Origin: a virus
Strand: one strand, 5' to 3'
DNA length: 39,448 nucleotides
Virus record (IMG/VR): IMGVR_UViG_3300035156_000364
Location: 1-39,448 of that record
Position numbers and translations under genes: made by a program. The notes beneath the pieces were generated by a model. That model was not told the DNA's origin. It saw only the letters and a list, made by a program, of their open reading frames with translations, and did no database searches. The stretch's first letter is position 1. Every line of letters starts with the position of its first letter. This document shows positions 31,277 through 38,437 of the stretch, one piece after another.

Positions 31277-31969
31277 ATGACTATTGGAAAACGACTCGAT
31301 GAAGCGATGAAGGCCGCAGGAATCTTCAGCCAAAAATCGCTCGAAGAAGCCTCAGGCGTCCCTCAGCCTACGATTAGCCGAATACTCAAGAATTCCGGAA
31401 AAAAGGGACCCGAGGCGCACACAGTCAAAAGTCTCGCGGCCGCGTGCGGAGTGTCATTCGAATGGCTTTATGACGGGGTCGGCCCAATGCTTCCCTCACA
31501 TATAGGCGCCGGACTTGGCGGGGTATTTAAAGTCACCAGTGATGAGGCAGAGGGCAACTTTGTTGGCATTAAATTGCTTAAGCGGCAAGTTTATCTCGGC
31601 CTCGATGGAGCCGACGCGGACTGGGAATACGAGGACGAAGTAACCCTCAGCCTGCCTTTGGAATGGCTGAAGACAAAGCGGCTGGCACCCGCCGATCTTT
31701 TCGCTTTCCGAGCCAGCGGCCAGAGCATGTATCCGACAATTCGCGACGGGAACTTGATGGTAGCAACACGCGCCGAAACTCAGCCCGTGGACGGCAAGCT
31801 CTTCGCCGTGAATCATAATGGGCGTCCGTGCGTCAAGCGACTCGAACGCGAAGGCGGCGTCTGGTATCTCTCCTCAGACAACCCGTTACCGGAATATCGG
31901 CGCCGGCCCGTAGACAACGACTCCCGGATCATCGGCAAGATCGTACGGATGGAAACGGATTTCGACTAG
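31277..31969 (+). CDS. CI-like repressor with S24 peptidase domain
   Basis: A 230-aa phage repressor. Residues 1-65 form an HTH_3 domain (SQKSLEEASGVPQPTISRILKN). Residues about 95-225 form the LexA/UmuD-type S24 peptidase with Ser150 (GQSMYPTI) and Lys187 (CVKRLE). An Ala-Gly pair (78-79, GAGL) in the linker is a plausible RecA-stimulated self-cleavage site. The start at 31277 is preferred to 31217 because of the promoter spacing and because the extra residues are basic and lie in the operator region. It represses both early operons. Confidence 0.92.
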   Translation: MTIGKRLDEAMKAAGIFSQKSLEEASGVPQPTISRILKNSGKKGPEAHTVKSLAAACGVSFEWLYDGVGPMLPSHIGAGLGGVFKVTSDEAEGNFVGIKLLKRQVYLGLDGADADWEYEDEVTLSLPLEWLKTKRLAPADLFAFRASGQSMYPTIRDGNLMVATRAETQPVDGKLFAVNHNGRPCVKRLEREGGVWYLSSDNPLPEYRRRPVDNDSRIIGKIVRMETDFD

Positions 31970-32253
31970 TGCACATCAGCTTCACCGAAGTAAGCAACCA
32001 TGGCGCTCCTCTTGTTGTTGCCATTGTCCCTTCCGAATTTACTCTCCCTGGCAATGGCCTCGGCCTTATCGACAAGATACAAAGGCATATGCAAACGATG
32101 CCGATCATGCTCGTCTCCATCGAGGACAACGGCCCACGTGCGTACGCGACCTTCGAGACACATATGCTGCTCGCCCTGATCCAGCTTGAAAACCTGTTCA
32201 TGACGGTACTCGATCTGGACGCGCTGCCTCCCGAAGAAGCCCTGCCCTTTTAG
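31969..32253 (+). CDS. Hypothetical protein coupled to CI
   Basis: A 94-aa protein starting with GTG that shares its first base with the CI stop (TAGTG). The sequence is HISFTEVSNHGAPLVVAIVPS, then LIDKIQRHMQTMPIMLVSIED and ATFETHMLLALIQLENLFMTVLDLD: an alpha/beta, non-membrane protein. The stop-start coupling means it is made only with CI, in the lysogen. No family recognised; a maintenance, immunity or repressor-modulating role is possible. Confidence 0.7.
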   Translation: MHISFTEVSNHGAPLVVAIVPSEFTLPGNGLGLIDKIQRHMQTMPIMLVSIEDNGPRAYATFETHMLLALIQLENLFMTVLDLDALPPEEALPF

Positions 32254-32367
32254 CAGCTGCGGTAGCGTCCGCCTGGCGCGAAACCCCGCCTCGATGACTT
32301 AATCCCACATTCACGCTTACATAAACGCCGGTCTTTCCCGCGTTTTGTGCATATTCTCGTCGATTTT

Positions 32368-32382
32368 TATTCGTTCGCGTAT
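32368..32382. promoter_or_regulatory. Operator-like site (reverse of ATACGCGAACGAATA)
   Basis: Reads TATTCGTTCGCGTAT on the plus strand. It ends at the -35 of the rightward early promoter and lies 24 bp from the next copy. Together with the sites at 31199 and 31222 it forms an OL/OR-like pair of clusters flanking CI. Confidence 0.7.
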
Positions 32383-32409
32383 TGCTTTAAGTATTCATTC
32401 GCGTATAGT
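32382..32409 (+). promoter_or_regulatory. Rightward early promoter
   Basis: TTGCTT (32382-32387), a 16-nt spacer and TATAGT (32404-32409, five of six matches to TATAAT). It precedes the 51-aa gene at 32442 and so the ParB-like operon. Overlapped by two operator-like sites. Confidence 0.6.
32392..32406. promoter_or_regulatory. Operator-like site (reverse of ATACGCGAATGAATA)
   Basis: TATTCATTCGCGTAT on the plus strand; 14 of 15 identical to the site at 31199-31213 on the opposite strand. It covers the spacer and -10 of the rightward promoter. Confidence 0.7.
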
Positions 32410-32441
32410 TGCCTCGTTTAGTCAATTTCTGAGGCGAATCA

Positions 32442-32597
32442 ATGCGCACCTTCACCGTCACTATCCGCACCAGCACTACCACGCGGTCGTACCCAGCCAT
32501 CGCCCCGTCGATCGCATCTGCCCATGCTGCCGCTGAAGCCACGCAGGACGATGAGCCATTCGGTATCACCGTCGTGCCGGCAGCGAGCGCCCAATGA
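32442..32597 (+). CDS. Small protein (51 aa), first rightward early gene
   Basis: A short gene starting MRTFTVTIRTSTTTRSYPAI and ending FGITVVPAASAQ, Thr/Ala/Ser-rich with no membrane segment. GAGG lies 10 nt before the ATG, and the stop overlaps the next start (ATGA). It is the first coding region after the rightward promoter. Function unknown. Confidence 0.62.
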   Translation: MRTFTVTIRTSTTTRSYPAIAPSIASAHAAAEATQDDEPFGITVVPAASAQ

Positions 32598-32812
32598 ACG
32601 CCGCCGCCTTTCGTAAAGCAATCGACCTGGCGATCACGCGCGCCACGGAGGCAGGTCCTGATGGAAACCCGGCGGTCCCCGAAACCCAGCTGGTCATGTT
32701 CATAGGCGCTCTGGAAGGTGGGCTCACCTTCAACGAACCTGCACTGGCTAGTCGCCTGAGCAAAGTCGGCCGCATTGAAATCAGCCACCTTGTTTCGGCA
32801 CAGGCGGCGTGA
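32594..32812 (+). CDS. Hypothetical protein (72 aa)
   Basis: A 72-aa helical protein (MNAAAFRKAIDLAITRATEAG, then LVMFIGALEGGLTFNEPALASRLSK and a short C-terminal helix). Overlaps on both sides indicate a coupled early operon. No family known. Confidence 0.65.
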   Translation: MNAAAFRKAIDLAITRATEAGPDGNPAVPETQLVMFIGALEGGLTFNEPALASRLSKVGRIEISHLVSAQAA

Positions 32813-33144
32813 TGCATTCGACCGCCACTCGCCCGAAGCCAGTCGGCGCGCCGATCGGCACCGGCCACCTGCACCAGGCGCTTGAAAACGCACGCGACCT
32901 GTCGAAGCTGAAGCAATTCTGCGCCGCCGTCGACTGCACCGCCGCCGAGGCCTCGTCCGACGGCGTTCACCTGGACGTCCTGCGCGTGCCCGACCTGATG
33001 CGCAGCCGTGGCTACAAGGCCAGCGCGCCCATCAAAGCGCCGCACCAGCCCCGCCGCGACCTCACCACTTGGCTCATCGACGTCACCCTCCCGAACAACG
33101 GCCCTTCCGTGCGGCTGGGCCTCGTCACGCTCAACAGTTCGTAG
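32812..33144 (+). CDS. Hypothetical protein (110 aa)
   Basis: A 110-aa basic protein; LHQALENARDLSKLKQFCAAVDC, then a polar middle and a C-terminal beta-rich LTTWLIDVTLPNNGPSVRLGLVTLN. The start ATG shares its A with the upstream stop. A GTG three bases earlier is possible. Function unknown; located directly before the ParB-like gene. Confidence 0.65.
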   Translation: MHSTATRPKPVGAPIGTGHLHQALENARDLSKLKQFCAAVDCTAAEASSDGVHLDVLRVPDLMRSRGYKASAPIKAPHQPRRDLTTWLIDVTLPNNGPSVRLGLVTLNSS

Positions 33145-33189
33145 TGCCGCTTGCTCCTCCACTTCCCCTAACTTCACACGGAGCATCAC

Positions 33190-35337
33190 ATGAGCAAGTC
33201 GAAAAAATCACCACAAGCAGCACCGGAAACATCCCCGCCAATCGTCACCGCCGGTCTGTACGGCGACTACGAACTGTCCCGCATTCGCATCTCGCCGGAC
33301 AACCGCAAGCGCTTCAATGAAGCCGCGTTGAACGAACTGGCTGAGAGCATCAAGGCCATCGGCATCGCCCAGCCGATCCTGATGCGCCCGGTCACGCCAA
33401 CCGCCGACGCGCCGGCGGACTTCGAGATCGTCGCCGGTGAGCGCCGCTTCCGCGCCTCGAAGATCGCCGGCCGCGACACCATCCCAGCCGTTGTACGCGA
33501 CCTCAGCGACATCGATGCTGCCAAGCTGCGCATCCTGGAGAACCTCCAGCGCGAAGACCCGCATCCGATCGAGGAGGCCGAGGGCTACCAGCTGCTGATG
33601 CTGCAGCACGGCTACAACGCCGACCAGCTGGCCGACGAGATCAAGAAGAGCCGCGCTTATGTCTACGGCCGCTTGAAGCTGCGCGCCCTGACGACCGAGG
33701 TGCGCGAGATGGTTTTTAACGATGTGATCCCCACGTCGACGGCGTTGCTCATTGCGCGAATCCCGGTACCGGCGCTGCAATTGAAGGCGCTGCACGCCAT
33801 CATCCGGCCGGATACGCTCTCAGGTGAGCAACTGTCCGTGCGGCGCGCCGCCGAATACATCCAGCACAACTTCATGCTGGACCTGACCACGGCTATCTTC
33901 AAAACTACAGACGCCAAGCTGGTACCGGCAGCCGGCCCATGCACAACATGCCCAAAGCGTGCAGGCAATGACCCGCTCGTCTTCGAAGGCATTCGTGCAG
34001 ACGTCTGCACGGACCCGGGATGCTTTACAGAAAAGAAGGCGGCGCATCATGCCGCCATCGTCGAGATGGCCGCCAAGAACGGTATCCCGGTCGCTGAGGG
34101 CGAGGAGCGGAGCCAGATTCTGTTGCACCGTTGGGTATCTAGCGCCGAGTACGTGCGTCCTGATGCGAACGTATTTCAATTTCAGCGGAATGCGCCGGCA
34201 ACGAAAAATAGCGGCACGCCCCTGTCGCTCCTCGGTACTGAGGGGCTACCAGCTATTGCGCTGTACACCAAGGACGACGACGGCACCACGCTGCCCTGGT
34301 ACCGTCGGTCCGACATTCAGGCTGCTCTCGAATCAGTAGGTGCATGCGAGACGGTCGAGCAGCATGCAGAGCGCACTCGTGGCGCGTTGAAAACCATCAT
34401 CACGCCGCCTCAGGAACCTAAAGCCGGCGCAGCAGCATTACCGGATCCGTACGTGAAGATCGCCCAGGACGAGAACGCCTTCCGGTTGGCGCTGTACAAG
34501 AAGCTGCGCGCTAAGGGCGCCGCTAGTGGCTTCAGCCTGGATTCATTACGCGCGTTCACGAAGCGCGCTGTCTGGATGATGCCGCTACCGGACGACTTGC
34601 TTGGCGACGTCTATGATTTCGACACCACCACCGAAACCACCATTTGCGAATACGTCGACCAGGCCGGCCTGCCAGAAATTCAGCTGCTGCTTATCGACCT
34701 GGTCGTCGGCGAGGCGCTGGCGACGGACCCGGCTTCAATAAAGAATGGCAGCTGCATCCGCGACGACTTCCGCACCGTGTTGCGCATGGCTGCCCATGAA
34801 GGCATCGATGCCGACGCGCTGCGCGAGGAGTTGTTTCCGACACCGATCAATGTCGACGACGCGACACCAACCGCCCTGGCTGCATTTATCACCAAGTACC
34901 CGCACCGGCTCGCCGAGCTGACGGACGTCGTGCTCAAGCATCCGCGCGGCGACCTGGTGGGCATGCTGGAACGCGCCGCCAAAGAAGCCGGCTACGTGTA
35001 CGCCCGGGGCGGCTTCGAGAAGCTGCCGCCGCTGCTGGTCGGCGTCGATCTGGCTGCGCCGGCAGCCGATATCTGCCCATCACTGAGTACAACCATCGTT
35101 GACCAGGGAGACGCAGGCACGGCCGGCGACGAATTCCTCGGAGAGATGATGGAAGCGCCGGCGCCGGTGCCGAAAAAGCAGCCCAAGGGCAAAGCTGCGA
35201 AAGACAAAACTGTGCTTGCACCGCCCGCGGCCTGGCCGTTCCCGAAATCAAGCGACGGCGTGCGGGCCACCACGCCAGCAGCATCCGCCGACCCAATCCC
35301 GCAAGTCACCGAAACCGCCCAGGAGATTCCAGCATGA
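33190..35337 (+). CDS. ParB/Spo0J-like protein with long C-terminal extension
   Basis: A 715-aa protein, much longer than standard ParB (about 300). Residues about 26-125 form the ParB N-terminal CTPase fold with GERRFRAS (83-90) and ENLQRED (117-123). Residues about 135-190 are an HTH (NADQLADEIKKSRAYVYGRLKL). A Cys cluster (CTTCPKR, CTDPGCF, about 247-285) may bind zinc. The long C-terminus is unrecognised and ends in a Pro/Lys-rich tail. GGAG precedes the ATG. A 16-bp palindrome lies inside the gene at 33995-34010. It may act in replication, partition-like spreading or regulation; no ParA is present. Confidence 0.85.
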   Translation: MSKSKKSPQAAPETSPPIVTAGLYGDYELSRIRISPDNRKRFNEAALNELAESIKAIGIAQPILMRPVTPTADAPADFEIVAGERRFRASKIAGRDTIPAVVRDLSDIDAAKLRILENLQREDPHPIEEAEGYQLLMLQHGYNADQLADEIKKSRAYVYGRLKLRALTTEVREMVFNDVIPTSTALLIARIPVPALQLKALHAIIRPDTLSGEQLSVRRAAEYIQHNFMLDLTTAIFKTTDAKLVPAAGPCTTCPKRAGNDPLVFEGIRADVCTDPGCFTEKKAAHHAAIVEMAAKNGIPVAEGEERSQILLHRWVSSAEYVRPDANVFQFQRNAPATKNSGTPLSLLGTEGLPAIALYTKDDDGTTLPWYRRSDIQAALESVGACETVEQHAERTRGALKTIITPPQEPKAGAAALPDPYVKIAQDENAFRLALYKKLRAKGAASGFSLDSLRAFTKRAVWMMPLPDDLLGDVYDFDTTTETTICEYVDQAGLPEIQLLLIDLVVGEALATDPASIKNGSCIRDDFRTVLRMAAHEGIDADALREELFPTPINVDDATPTALAAFITKYPHRLAELTDVVLKHPRGDLVGMLERAAKEAGYVYARGGFEKLPPLLVGVDLAAPAADICPSLSTTIVDQGDAGTAGDEFLGEMMEAPAPVPKKQPKGKAAKDKTVLAPPAAWPFPKSSDGVRATTPAASADPIPQVTETAQEIPA
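33995..34010. repeat. 16-bp perfect palindrome GTGCAGACGTCTGCAC (copy 3)
   Basis: A perfect palindrome inside the ParB-like coding region, covering the codons just before the CTDPGCF motif. It matches the sites at 699-714 and 24750-24765 at 15 of 16. Two weaker relatives at 7085-7100 and 15489-15504 match at 14 of 16. ParB proteins commonly have sites near or within their own genes. Confidence 0.6.
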
Positions 35338-36038
35338 AAGCCTTCTTCACCACCATCAAAGCATTCTTCAACAGCCTCACCGCTGACGCGCCAGTGGCGC
35401 AGGTGCCCACCAGCTGCGGCAACATCAACGCCCTGCTGCTGCACCTGTGCGACTTCGACTACGAGCTGCACATGTGGGTCCTGCGCTGGCTGGCGTACCC
35501 GCTGCGCAACCCAGGAGCCAAGCTGTCGACCTGCATCCTGGTCAACGGCGGCGATCGCGACGGCAAGTCGATGTTCTTCGCGGACGTCATGGCCGAACTG
35601 TACGGCGACACCGCCCGCCAGCTACGCCCCGCAGCGCTGCAGCCACGCGCCCTGGAGTGGGCGAAAGGCGCCGAGTTCGTCGTCATCGACGGCCGCTATT
35701 CAGACGCCTCCCTGGGGCACTTGAAGCACCTGGTCACCGACTCCGCCCTCTACGCGGTCGCTGCACACAAACGCGCTGCCTCGCTCCATCCAAACCGGAT
35801 GAACTTCGTGTTCCTCACCGGCGAAATCGACTTTTTGCCGACCGACGTCGCCAACCGCCGCTTCGTCGTCATCGAGGCCCCGCCGGCGCGCCAGCCGAAG
35901 TTCTACCTGGCCGCGCGTTTCGAGATCGAGAACGGCGGCGCTGAGGCGTTCCGCGACTATCTTATGCGCGGTATCGACATGGCCGACTTCAACGCCACCA
36001 CGCCCCCGCCAGTGGCGCGCATGAGAGAGGTAGCATGA
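35334..36038 (+). CDS. Orphan helicase-domain paralogue (DUF5906-like), probably degenerate
   Basis: A 234-aa protein homologous to the C-terminal domain of the primase-helicase at 27125-29860: RWLAYPLRNPGAK is identical, and N-x-MNFVFL, RRF/RRY and the DF/NE-like end match. Walker A is GGDRDGKS (72-79, against GDEGSGKN); the Walker B position reads VVIDG where the primase has ADE. The TOPRIM half is missing. It shares ATGA with the ParB-like gene, so the two are made together. It could be a regulator of, or decoy for, the replicative helicase. Loss of the Walker B acid suggests it does not hydrolyse ATP efficiently. Confidence 0.75.
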   Translation: MKAFFTTIKAFFNSLTADAPVAQVPTSCGNINALLLHLCDFDYELHMWVLRWLAYPLRNPGAKLSTCILVNGGDRDGKSMFFADVMAELYGDTARQLRPAALQPRALEWAKGAEFVVIDGRYSDASLGHLKHLVTDSALYAVAAHKRAASLHPNRMNFVFLTGEIDFLPTDVANRRFVVIEAPPARQPKFYLAARFEIENGGAEAFRDYLMRGIDMADFNATTPPPVARMREVA

Positions 36039-36643
36039 GCACCGTCACCCACATCACGATGGATGAAGCACACACGTTCGCCCAGGGGCTGATCGCAGAC
36101 GGTTGGCTGAACAGCGATCCGAATTGCGTAGACACGTTGCACCGGCAGCTGGTGGCTACGCTGGCGGACCGGCTTGAAGGTTCAATTTTCCCGGTCAGGG
36201 GCGTGAACATAAGGCAATGGCTGTCGAGCGGGATCTGTACGTGCCCGAGCGGCGACGGCTCGCTGCGCTGGCCGTGCCCTTCGCACTTGCCCCTTGTCAT
36301 CCCAATCGATCAAGTGTTCCAGGTATCGCCAAGCGCGTGCGATGTGATTGCAGAGCGGCGCCGGCAGATCGAGCAGAAAGACTACCTGCCTGAGCATGAC
36401 GACGAGCATGCGTGCGGTGAACTGGGTGCGTATGCCGCCTTCTTCGCGATGCCCGACGCCACCCGCGACTGGCCAGCGACAGAGACTGGCTACGGCGACA
36501 CGTTCGGCCAGGCCATCGTTCCCGCCGACTGGGCCAGGCCGAAGACGGGTGATCGGCGCCGCGAGCTGGTGAAGGCAGGGGCGCTGATCCTGGCAGAGAT
36601 CGATCGCATGGACCGTGCCGACAAGACAGGCGGCCCAGCATGA
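36035..36643 (+). CDS. Phage protein with EHDDEH domain (MazG-like candidate)
   Basis: A 202-aa protein. The N-terminal half is variable and includes CTCPSGDG...WPCP, a Cys-rich patch. The C-terminal half has the pattern ERRRQIEQKDYLPEHDDEH...GELGAYAAFFAMP...GDRRRELVKAGALILAEIDRMDR found in many phage early genes. The acidic EHDDEH/E helices resemble all-alpha NTP pyrophosphatases (MazG-like), but I cannot confirm. Overlaps at both ends place it in the ParB-like operon. Confidence 0.6.
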   Translation: MSTVTHITMDEAHTFAQGLIADGWLNSDPNCVDTLHRQLVATLADRLEGSIFPVRGVNIRQWLSSGICTCPSGDGSLRWPCPSHLPLVIPIDQVFQVSPSACDVIAERRRQIEQKDYLPEHDDEHACGELGAYAAFFAMPDATRDWPATETGYGDTFGQAIVPADWARPKTGDRRRELVKAGALILAEIDRMDRADKTGGPA

Positions 36644-37041
36644 GCCACGACATGGAACACGACATTTTCGGCGACACCGACTACGGCAAGCTCGCCCTGA
36701 AGCGCATAGCCGATCCACATCCTGATTTTCGCTTGTACTCAGCCGGCTGGCTGGGCAAAGGCAACGACCGCCATGTCATGCGCGTGACCGGCGCGGTGTT
36801 TCGTCGGGCGCTGCGTGGGCCGAACATTGGCAAGCTGAGCAAGCTCGTCAAAGGAACTGAACGCACCGCCTACCTCACGGCAGCTGAGCTCGCCGACAAG
36901 GCCGCCATGGCCATCACGCCGCGATCGACAACTGACGCTCGCTGCAGTGTGCGCGAAACCATCCAGCACGCGCTCGACAAGTGCGTGGCAGGCGCGCCAG
37001 TACCACCAGCACCCGCACCGACAGATTCACCGAAGGATTAA
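36640..37041 (+). CDS. Hypothetical protein (133 aa)
   Basis: A 133-aa basic protein: DYGKLALKRIADPHPDFRLYSAGWLGKGNDRHVMRV, then KLSKLVKGTERTAYLTAAELADKAAM and a Pro-rich end. No family recognised. ATGA overlap with the gene above. It may be a small early protein of the same operon. Confidence 0.65.
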   Translation: MSHDMEHDIFGDTDYGKLALKRIADPHPDFRLYSAGWLGKGNDRHVMRVTGAVFRRALRGPNIGKLSKLVKGTERTAYLTAAELADKAAMAITPRSTTDARCSVRETIQHALDKCVAGAPVPPAPAPTDSPKD

Positions 37042-37043
37042 AA

Positions 37044-37322
37044 ATGCAAGCCACCCTGGACACCAACATTATCGAGCAGCTGGCAGCTGCAGTCGCAGCG
37101 CACGTACGGCCCGCGATCTCGCTCGACATCGCGCTATGGGACATCGCCACGATCGCGGCTTACCTGAACCGTACCGAGAACCAGGTGCGTCAACGCATGG
37201 CCTGCCTCCCCGATTTCCCAAAGGCCATCCGCTTGCCGTCCGCAAGTGCCGCGCGAGGCCATGCCCTTTACAAAGCAAAGGAGGTAATCGCGTGGGCAAC
37301 CAAGTATCAAGACCGGAATTGA
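37044..37322 (+). CDS. Excisionase-like HTH protein
   Basis: A 92-aa protein. A leading amphipathic helix is followed by LWDIATIAAYLNRTENQVRQRMACLPDFPKAIRLP...GHALYKAKEVIAWATKYQ, a MerR/AlpA-like winged HTH with the 'FP.AIRLP...YK..EVIAW' ending seen in excisionases. GAAGGA precedes the ATG at 37044 (an earlier ATG at 36981 would overlap the gene above by 60 nt). It is the last gene before the terminator at 37336. It may act as directionality factor for the integrase or as an AlpA-type activator. Confidence 0.72.
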   Translation: MQATLDTNIIEQLAAAVAAHVRPAISLDIALWDIATIAAYLNRTENQVRQRMACLPDFPKAIRLPSASAARGHALYKAKEVIAWATKYQDRN

Positions 37323-37335
37323 TCAACACTATCGC

Positions 37336-37362
37336 AAAGCCACCACCCGGTGGCTTTTTTTT
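37336..37362 (+). terminator. Intrinsic terminator ending rightward early operon
   Basis: AAAGCCACC-ACCC-GGTGGCTTT followed by five more T. It closes the ParB-like/excisionase operon and separates it from the TIR-like gene. Confidence 0.85.
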
Positions 37363-37430
37363 GAGCTATGGGTTCACATCAAACCAAGTGTACTATGGAA
37401 CAATTGACAATTTCCTAACAAGGCGCTGAT

Positions 37431-38252
37431 ATGATCGATCTTACAAACGAACCGAGCGTGCAACACAGCTGCGGTATTATCATGCCAATTTCCGCATTCG
37501 ATGGCTATACTGCCGAGCACTGGAGCGACGTAAAGTCAATCATTCAAGAAGCAGTGGAAGGAATCACTAACCCTAAATTTTCTGCTCGTTTAGTTAGTGA
37601 GGCTGACGATGTAGGAATCATCCACAAGCGAATCGTGCAGGGCGTGTACACGTCGGACATTGTAGTCTGTGACGTTAGTGGCAAGAATGCGAATGTGATG
37701 TTTGAGCTTGGATTGCGTCTAGCCTTCGACAAGCCAACAATTATCATAAAAGATGATCGAACCGATTACAGCTTCGACACAAGTGTTATCGAACATATCC
37801 CGTATCCACGTGATCTCAGATTTGGTCAAATTGTTAGCTTCAAAAAGATGCTCGCCGATAAAGTTTTAGCCACTGTGGAGGCTGCCAAAAATCCCGATCA
37901 CTCAACGTTTCTAAAGAGTTTTGGAACCTTTACAGTCGCCAGACTAGAACAAAAAGAGGCGTCAGCGCAAGAGCTTATGATCGACGCTATAAGCGACCTT
38001 CGACGCGACATACGACATTTAAGCCGTATACCATCCTCCAGTAAGCGTAACGAAAGTCCAATCGATGAGAGCTTGCTCAAGGCTCTTATCCGCATTTCCC
38101 TCGAAGAGCAGCCGGGCCAACTCTTGGAGGTGAACGATCAACTGATCAACCGTCTCGCTTCGCTACCCAACATGGCTGAAAACTACTCGTCGAGAGAATC
38201 GTTCACTGCGGCGGTGGATAAGTCTTGCCGACTTATTAACAAAGCTCCGTAA
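37431..38252 (+). CDS. TIR / nucleoside deoxyribosyltransferase-like protein, candidate defence gene
   Basis: A 273-aa protein. Residues about 13-110 form an alpha/beta domain: CGIIMPIS at the first strand, GYTAEHWSDV, RLVSEADDVGIIHKRIVQ, SDIVVCDVSGKNANVMFELGLRLAFDKPTII. The V-C-D-V-S-G-K-N-x-N-V-x-F-E-L-G block is the ligand or catalytic signature of TIR-like and nucleoside 2-deoxyribosyltransferase-like proteins (Glu92 the candidate catalytic residue). Residues 130-273 are helical without an assigned domain. The gene is visibly more AT-rich than its neighbours and lies between two terminators as its own unit, typical of a moron. AAGG lies upstream. No convincing promoter seen. Confidence 0.7.
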   Translation: MIDLTNEPSVQHSCGIIMPISAFDGYTAEHWSDVKSIIQEAVEGITNPKFSARLVSEADDVGIIHKRIVQGVYTSDIVVCDVSGKNANVMFELGLRLAFDKPTIIIKDDRTDYSFDTSVIEHIPYPRDLRFGQIVSFKKMLADKVLATVEAAKNPDHSTFLKSFGTFTVARLEQKEASAQELMIDAISDLRRDIRHLSRIPSSSKRNESPIDESLLKALIRISLEEQPGQLLEVNDQLINRLASLPNMAENYSSRESFTAAVDKSCRLINKAP

Positions 38253-38392
38253 GTTGGGCGCCAAAATCCTAGCGGTTACATGCTGCTGACAAAAATTAGA
38301 AATATTTTCGAGTACGGGAAATTATGCCTTTAGCCAGTAACCGTATGAATCTTTTAGGCGAAAATATCAACACAACGATTGATCCCCAACGC
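38253..38392. other. AT-rich spacer between TIR-like gene and integrase terminator
   Basis: 140 nt with no supported gene. An inverted pair CGGTTAC (38273-38279) and GTAACCG (38337-38343), 57 nt apart, is visible, with AATATTTTCG-type AT tracts between. Proximity to int suggests arm-type or excisionase sites, but no direct evidence. Confidence 0.3.
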
Positions 38393-38420
38393 AAAAGCCA
38401 CTAGGCAGTGGCTTTTTTTT
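38393..38420 (+). terminator. Intrinsic terminator, bidirectional
   Basis: AAAAGCCACT-AGGC-AGTGGCTTTT with T8 on the plus strand and T4 on the minus strand. It lies between the convergent TIR-like and integrase genes and can serve both. Confidence 0.85.
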
Positions 38421-38437
38421 CATCGGCCGTCGCTTCG

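Noticed and set aside
37404-37432. TTGACA followed by TGATAT as promoter of the TIR-like gene
   Set aside because: The -35 is perfect, but the -10 is poor and overlaps the ATG, so the transcript would start inside the gene.
38273-38343. Inverted repeat CGGTTAC/GTAACCG as attachment core
   Set aside because: Only 7 bp with a 57-nt gap, and no second copy was noticed at the left edge to pair with as attL/attR. The real att site should lie outside the window.
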